The notes below the pieces were generated by a model. That model saw only the letters and a program-made list of their open reading frames with translations. It was not told where the DNA came from and made no database searches. The position numbers and the translations under genes were made by a program. From Egicoccus sp. AB-alg2 (lineage in GTDB: Bacteria > Actinomycetota > Nitriliruptoria > Nitriliruptorales > Nitriliruptoraceae), in NCBI RefSeq assembly GCF_041821065.1, contig NZ_JBGUAX010000002.1:186001-250000 (forward strand): a DNA stretch of 64,000 bases. The letters are read 5' to 3'. Within the stretch, counting starts at the first letter, position 1. Each line of letters starts with the position of its first letter. This document shows positions 61,435 to 64,000 of this stretch, one piece after another.

Positions 61435-62804
61435 CCGCCTACGTGTGCGACCTGGCGCTGCTCCCGGGCGGCAAGGTCGCGTCCGACGTCGTCGTCGAGG
61501 TGGCCGACGGGCGCTTCACCCGGGTCGCCGTCGGCGGGCACGCCCCCGCGCGGGCGCGTCGCCTGGCGGGCCTGGTCCTGCCCGGCCTGGCGGACGCGCA
61601 CAGCCACGCGTTCCACCGGGCCCTGCGGGGGCGCACCCACACCGGCCGCGGGTCGTTCTGGACCTGGCGCGAGCAGATGTACGCGATCGCGGGCCGGCTC
61701 ACCCCGGACACGTACCTGTCGTTGGCGCGCGCCGCCTTCGCCGAGGGCGTGCTGGCCGGCTTCACCACCGTTGGCGAGTTCCACTACCTGCACCACGCAC
61801 CCGACGGCACGCCGTACGACGACGCGAACGCGATGGGCCACGCCCTGGTGCAGGCCGCCCGGGAGGCGGGCATCCGCCTCACGCTGCTCGACGCCTGCTA
61901 CCTGACCGGCGGGGTGTCCGACGACCTGTCGCGAGGTGGGCTGGTCCAGCCCCTCACCGGCACGCAGGTCCGGTTCGGCGACGGTGACGCCGACGGCTGG
62001 GCGACGCGCGCCGAGGCGCTCGCGTCCGCCCATGCCGCCGCGGACGACGTGGTGGTCGGTGCCGCCGTGCACTCCGTACGGGCGGTCCCTGTCGACGCGC
62101 TGGGCGCCGTCGCGGGGTGGGCCGCGGACCATGGCGCGCCGGTGCACGCCCACGTGTCCGAGCAGCCGGCGGAGAACGAGGCCTGCCACGCCATCCACGC
62201 GACGACACCGAGCCAGCTGTTGTACGACCACGGCCTGCTGGGCGAGCGCTTCACGGCCGTGCACGCCACTCACGTCACGCCCGAGGACCTGACGGTCCTG
62301 GGGCAGACCCGCTCGACGGTGTGCCTGTGCCCCACGACCGAACGCGACCTCGCGGACGGGATCGGCCCGGCCCGCGCGATGCTGGAGGCCGGGATCCGTC
62401 TCGCGTTCGGCTCGGACAGCCGGGCGGTCGTGGACCCGTTCGAGGAGGCTCGCGCCGCAGAGCTGGACACGCGGCTGCTCACCCTGCAACGTGGGGTGCT
62501 GACCGTGGAGGACCTCGCCACCGCCCTGACCGTGGACGGCCACGCCTGCCTGGGGTGGGCGGACGCCGGCCGGATCGCCGAGGGCGCCCGCGCGGACCTG
62601 GTGGCGGTGCGCCTGGACTCGGTGCGCACGGCCGGCGCCGACGCCGCCAGCGCCCTCGACACGGCCCTGTACGCCGCCGCCGCCCCGGACGTCACCGACG
62701 TGGTCGTTGGCGGGCGCGAGGTCGTGCGTGACGGCCAGCACGTGCTGGGCGACGTCGGTCGCCTGCTGGCCGACGCGATCGCGTCGGTCGTCGAGGAGAC
62801 CTGA
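61431..62804 (+). CDS. hutF: Formiminoglutamate deiminase
   Basis: A 457-residue amidohydrolase-superfamily enzyme producing N-formylglutamate and ammonia from formiminoglutamate. [32 protein letters not shown] is the strong hutF signature (metal His pair and FWTWR), with [26 protein letters not shown] and [14 protein letters not shown] giving the other metal ligands. The ATG overlaps the amidohydrolase stop by 4 bp. Confidence 0.96.
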   Translation: MTAYVCDLALLPGGKVASDVVVEVADGRFTRVAVGGHAPARARRLAGLVLPGLADAHSHAFHRALRGRTHTGRGSFWTWREQMYAIAGRLTPDTYLSLARAAFAEGVLAGFTTVGEFHYLHHAPDGTPYDDANAMGHALVQAAREAGIRLTLLDACYLTGGVSDDLSRGGLVQPLTGTQVRFGDGDADGWATRAEALASAHAAADDVVVGAAVHSVRAVPVDALGAVAGWAADHGAPVHAHVSEQPAENEACHAIHATTPSQLLYDHGLLGERFTAVHATHVTPEDLTVLGQTRSTVCLCPTTERDLADGIGPARAMLEAGIRLAFGSDSRAVVDPFEEARAAELDTRLLTLQRGVLTVEDLATALTVDGHACLGWADAGRIAEGARADLVAVRLDSVRTAGADAASALDTALYAAAAPDVTDVVVGGREVVRDGQHVLGDVGRLLADAIASVVEET

Positions 62805-63976
62805 TGGGAAGCGTGCTGTACGACCGGATCGGTGAGCTGGTCACCAACGACCCGTCGCAGGGCGACGGGTCGCTTCTCGGACGGCTGCACGACGCCGCCG
62901 TCGTGGTCGAGCACGGCCGCGTGGCCTGGCTGGGTGCCAGCGCAGCGGCGCCCGCCACCGATCAGCGCGTCGACCTGGACGGACGGTGCGTACTGCCCGC
63001 GTTCGTCGACTGCCACACGCACCTGGTCTTCGCGGGCGACCGTTCCGAGGAGTTCGCCGCCAGGATGGCGGGTCGGCCGTACGCGGCGGGCGGGATCCGC
63101 ACCACCGTGGCCGCGACGCGGGACGCCTCCGCCGACGCGCTGCTGAGCCGGGCCCGCCGGCGCCTGCACGAGGCGCGCCGGCAGGGCACCGGGCTGGTCG
63201 AGATCAAGTCCGGCTACGGCCTCGACGTCGCGGCCGAGGCCCGGATGCTGCAGGTCGCGCGGCAGCTCACGGACGAAACGACGTTCCTCGGCGCCCACGT
63301 CGTCCCCACGGAGTGGCAGCACGACCCGGACGGCTACGTCGACCTCGTGTGCGGTCATATGCTGGACGCCTGCGCCCCCCACGCCAGGTGGGTCGACGTG
63401 TTCGTCGAGGACGGCGCGTTCGGTGCCGAGGCGGCCCGCGAGATCCTGCTCGCCGGGCGGAAGAAGGGCCTGGGGTTGCGGGTCCACGCCAACCAGCTGC
63501 AGAACGGTCCGGGCGTGCAACTGGCCTGCGAGCTCGGCGCCGCCAGCGCCGACCATTGCACGCACCTGACCGACGACGACGTCACGGCGCTGGCGGACAG
63601 CGGCACCGTGGCGGCCCTGGTGCCGGGCGCGGACTTCTCGACCCGCTCCCCCGTCTACCCCGACGGTCGTCGCCTGTGGGACGCCGGCGCGACGGTCGCG
63701 CTGGCGACGGACTGCAACCCGGGCACCTCGTTCACGACCTCCATGCCGTTCTGCGTCGCGCTGGCCGTGCGCGAGTGCGGCCTGACCCCGGCCGAGGCGG
63801 TGTGGGCCGCCACCGCCGGGTCCGCCCGGGCACTGCAGCGCGACGACGCCGGTCACCTCGTCGTCGGGTCGCCGGCGGCCATGACGCTGCTCGACGCGCC
63901 CAGCCACGTCCACCTCGCGTACCGCCCCGGCGTGCCGCTGGCGGGCCCGCTCGTCGCACCGGACGCGGCGCCGTAG
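62804..63976 (+). CDS. hutI: Imidazolonepropionase
   Basis: A 390-residue metal amidohydrolase opening the imidazolone ring to formiminoglutamate. [72 protein letters not shown] and [18 protein letters not shown] carry the metal and substrate residues. The ATG overlaps the hutF TGA (TGATG). It ends 24 bp before the window edge, so further hut genes could follow. Confidence 0.97.
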   Translation: MGSVLYDRIGELVTNDPSQGDGSLLGRLHDAAVVVEHGRVAWLGASAAAPATDQRVDLDGRCVLPAFVDCHTHLVFAGDRSEEFAARMAGRPYAAGGIRTTVAATRDASADALLSRARRRLHEARRQGTGLVEIKSGYGLDVAAEARMLQVARQLTDETTFLGAHVVPTEWQHDPDGYVDLVCGHMLDACAPHARWVDVFVEDGAFGAEAAREILLAGRKKGLGLRVHANQLQNGPGVQLACELGAASADHCTHLTDDDVTALADSGTVAALVPGADFSTRSPVYPDGRRLWDAGATVALATDCNPGTSFTTSMPFCVALAVRECGLTPAEAVWAATAGSARALQRDDAGHLVVGSPAAMTLLDAPSHVHLAYRPGVPLAGPLVAPDAAP

Positions 63977-64000
63977 GCACGGCCGTCCGGCGCCCTCGCA

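Overview
The window is about 64 kb of very GC-rich DNA with GTG/ATG (and some TTG) starts, tight gene packing and strong third-position GC. The gene content points to an actinobacterium: a WhiB protein, a DUF222/HNH (13E12-type) protein, GerW/YtfJ, DUF1918, LexA boxes of the GAAC-N4-GTTC type, TANNNT -10 elements that often sit 7-8 nt before an ATG (leaderless style), and the lpd/sucB-lipB-lipA...glnA neighbourhood. A deep-branching class such as Nitriliruptoria is my guess, not a demonstration. No rRNA, tRNA, CRISPR array, insertion sequence or prophage was seen; this looks like ordinary chromosome.

Layout. 1-5 kb: a truncated DUF309 gene, mutM preceded by a duplicated 22-codon upstream ORF, a TetR gene with an inverted-repeat operator, whiB, and an exonuclease/UvrC-like fusion gene behind two LexA boxes. 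5-11 kb: trpD-csaA-BsuPI-like operon, two receiver proteins, a cysteine desulfurase, a c-di-AMP (ydaO-type) riboswitch upstream of a UspA-like gene, and tusA. 11-20 kb: small zinc/membrane proteins (DUF983, DUF2243), an IscA-type protein, a YcnI-like surface protein, an S-layer-anchored 5'-nucleotidase, glycerate kinase and nadA. 19-25 kb: a stress-type membrane protein coupled to ctaD, a YihY protein and a cardiolipin-synthase-like PLD protein. 24.5-31 kb: lipoate-centred metabolism (gcvT; lipoyl-E3 lpd, E2 sucB, lipB, lipA). 31-34.6 kb: an ABC exporter co-transcribed with a DesK/DesR-type two-component system. 34.8-41 kb: pyruvate phosphate dikinase, an MscS channel and glnA with a long folded leader. 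41-56 kb: glycosyltransferase, DUF222/HNH protein, a type II cation P-ATPase with a YbaK protein, an alcohol dehydrogenase, several small stress or spore-type proteins, and a minus-strand run from an IclR regulator to a DoxX protein. 56-64 kb: a histidine-utilisation operon hutH-hutU-M20 amidohydrolase-hutF-hutI.

How genes work together. Lpd, SucB, LipB and LipA make a self-contained lipoylation and 2-oxoacid dehydrogenase module; the E3 carries its own lipoyl domain almost identical to that of E2. The hut operon encodes histidine to N-formylglutamate (HutH, HutU, HutI, HutF), and the M20 amidohydrolase takes the place where a deformylase is expected. A 16-bp element shared by the iclR and hutH upstream regions suggests that the IclR protein is the hut regulator.

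No single large undescribed system stands out. The most interesting signals are regulatory: the mutM upstream-ORF duplication, the tandem SOS boxes, the c-di-AMP switch, the glnA leader fold, the paired hut operators, and a coding-like in-frame extension after a flavodoxin stop codon.
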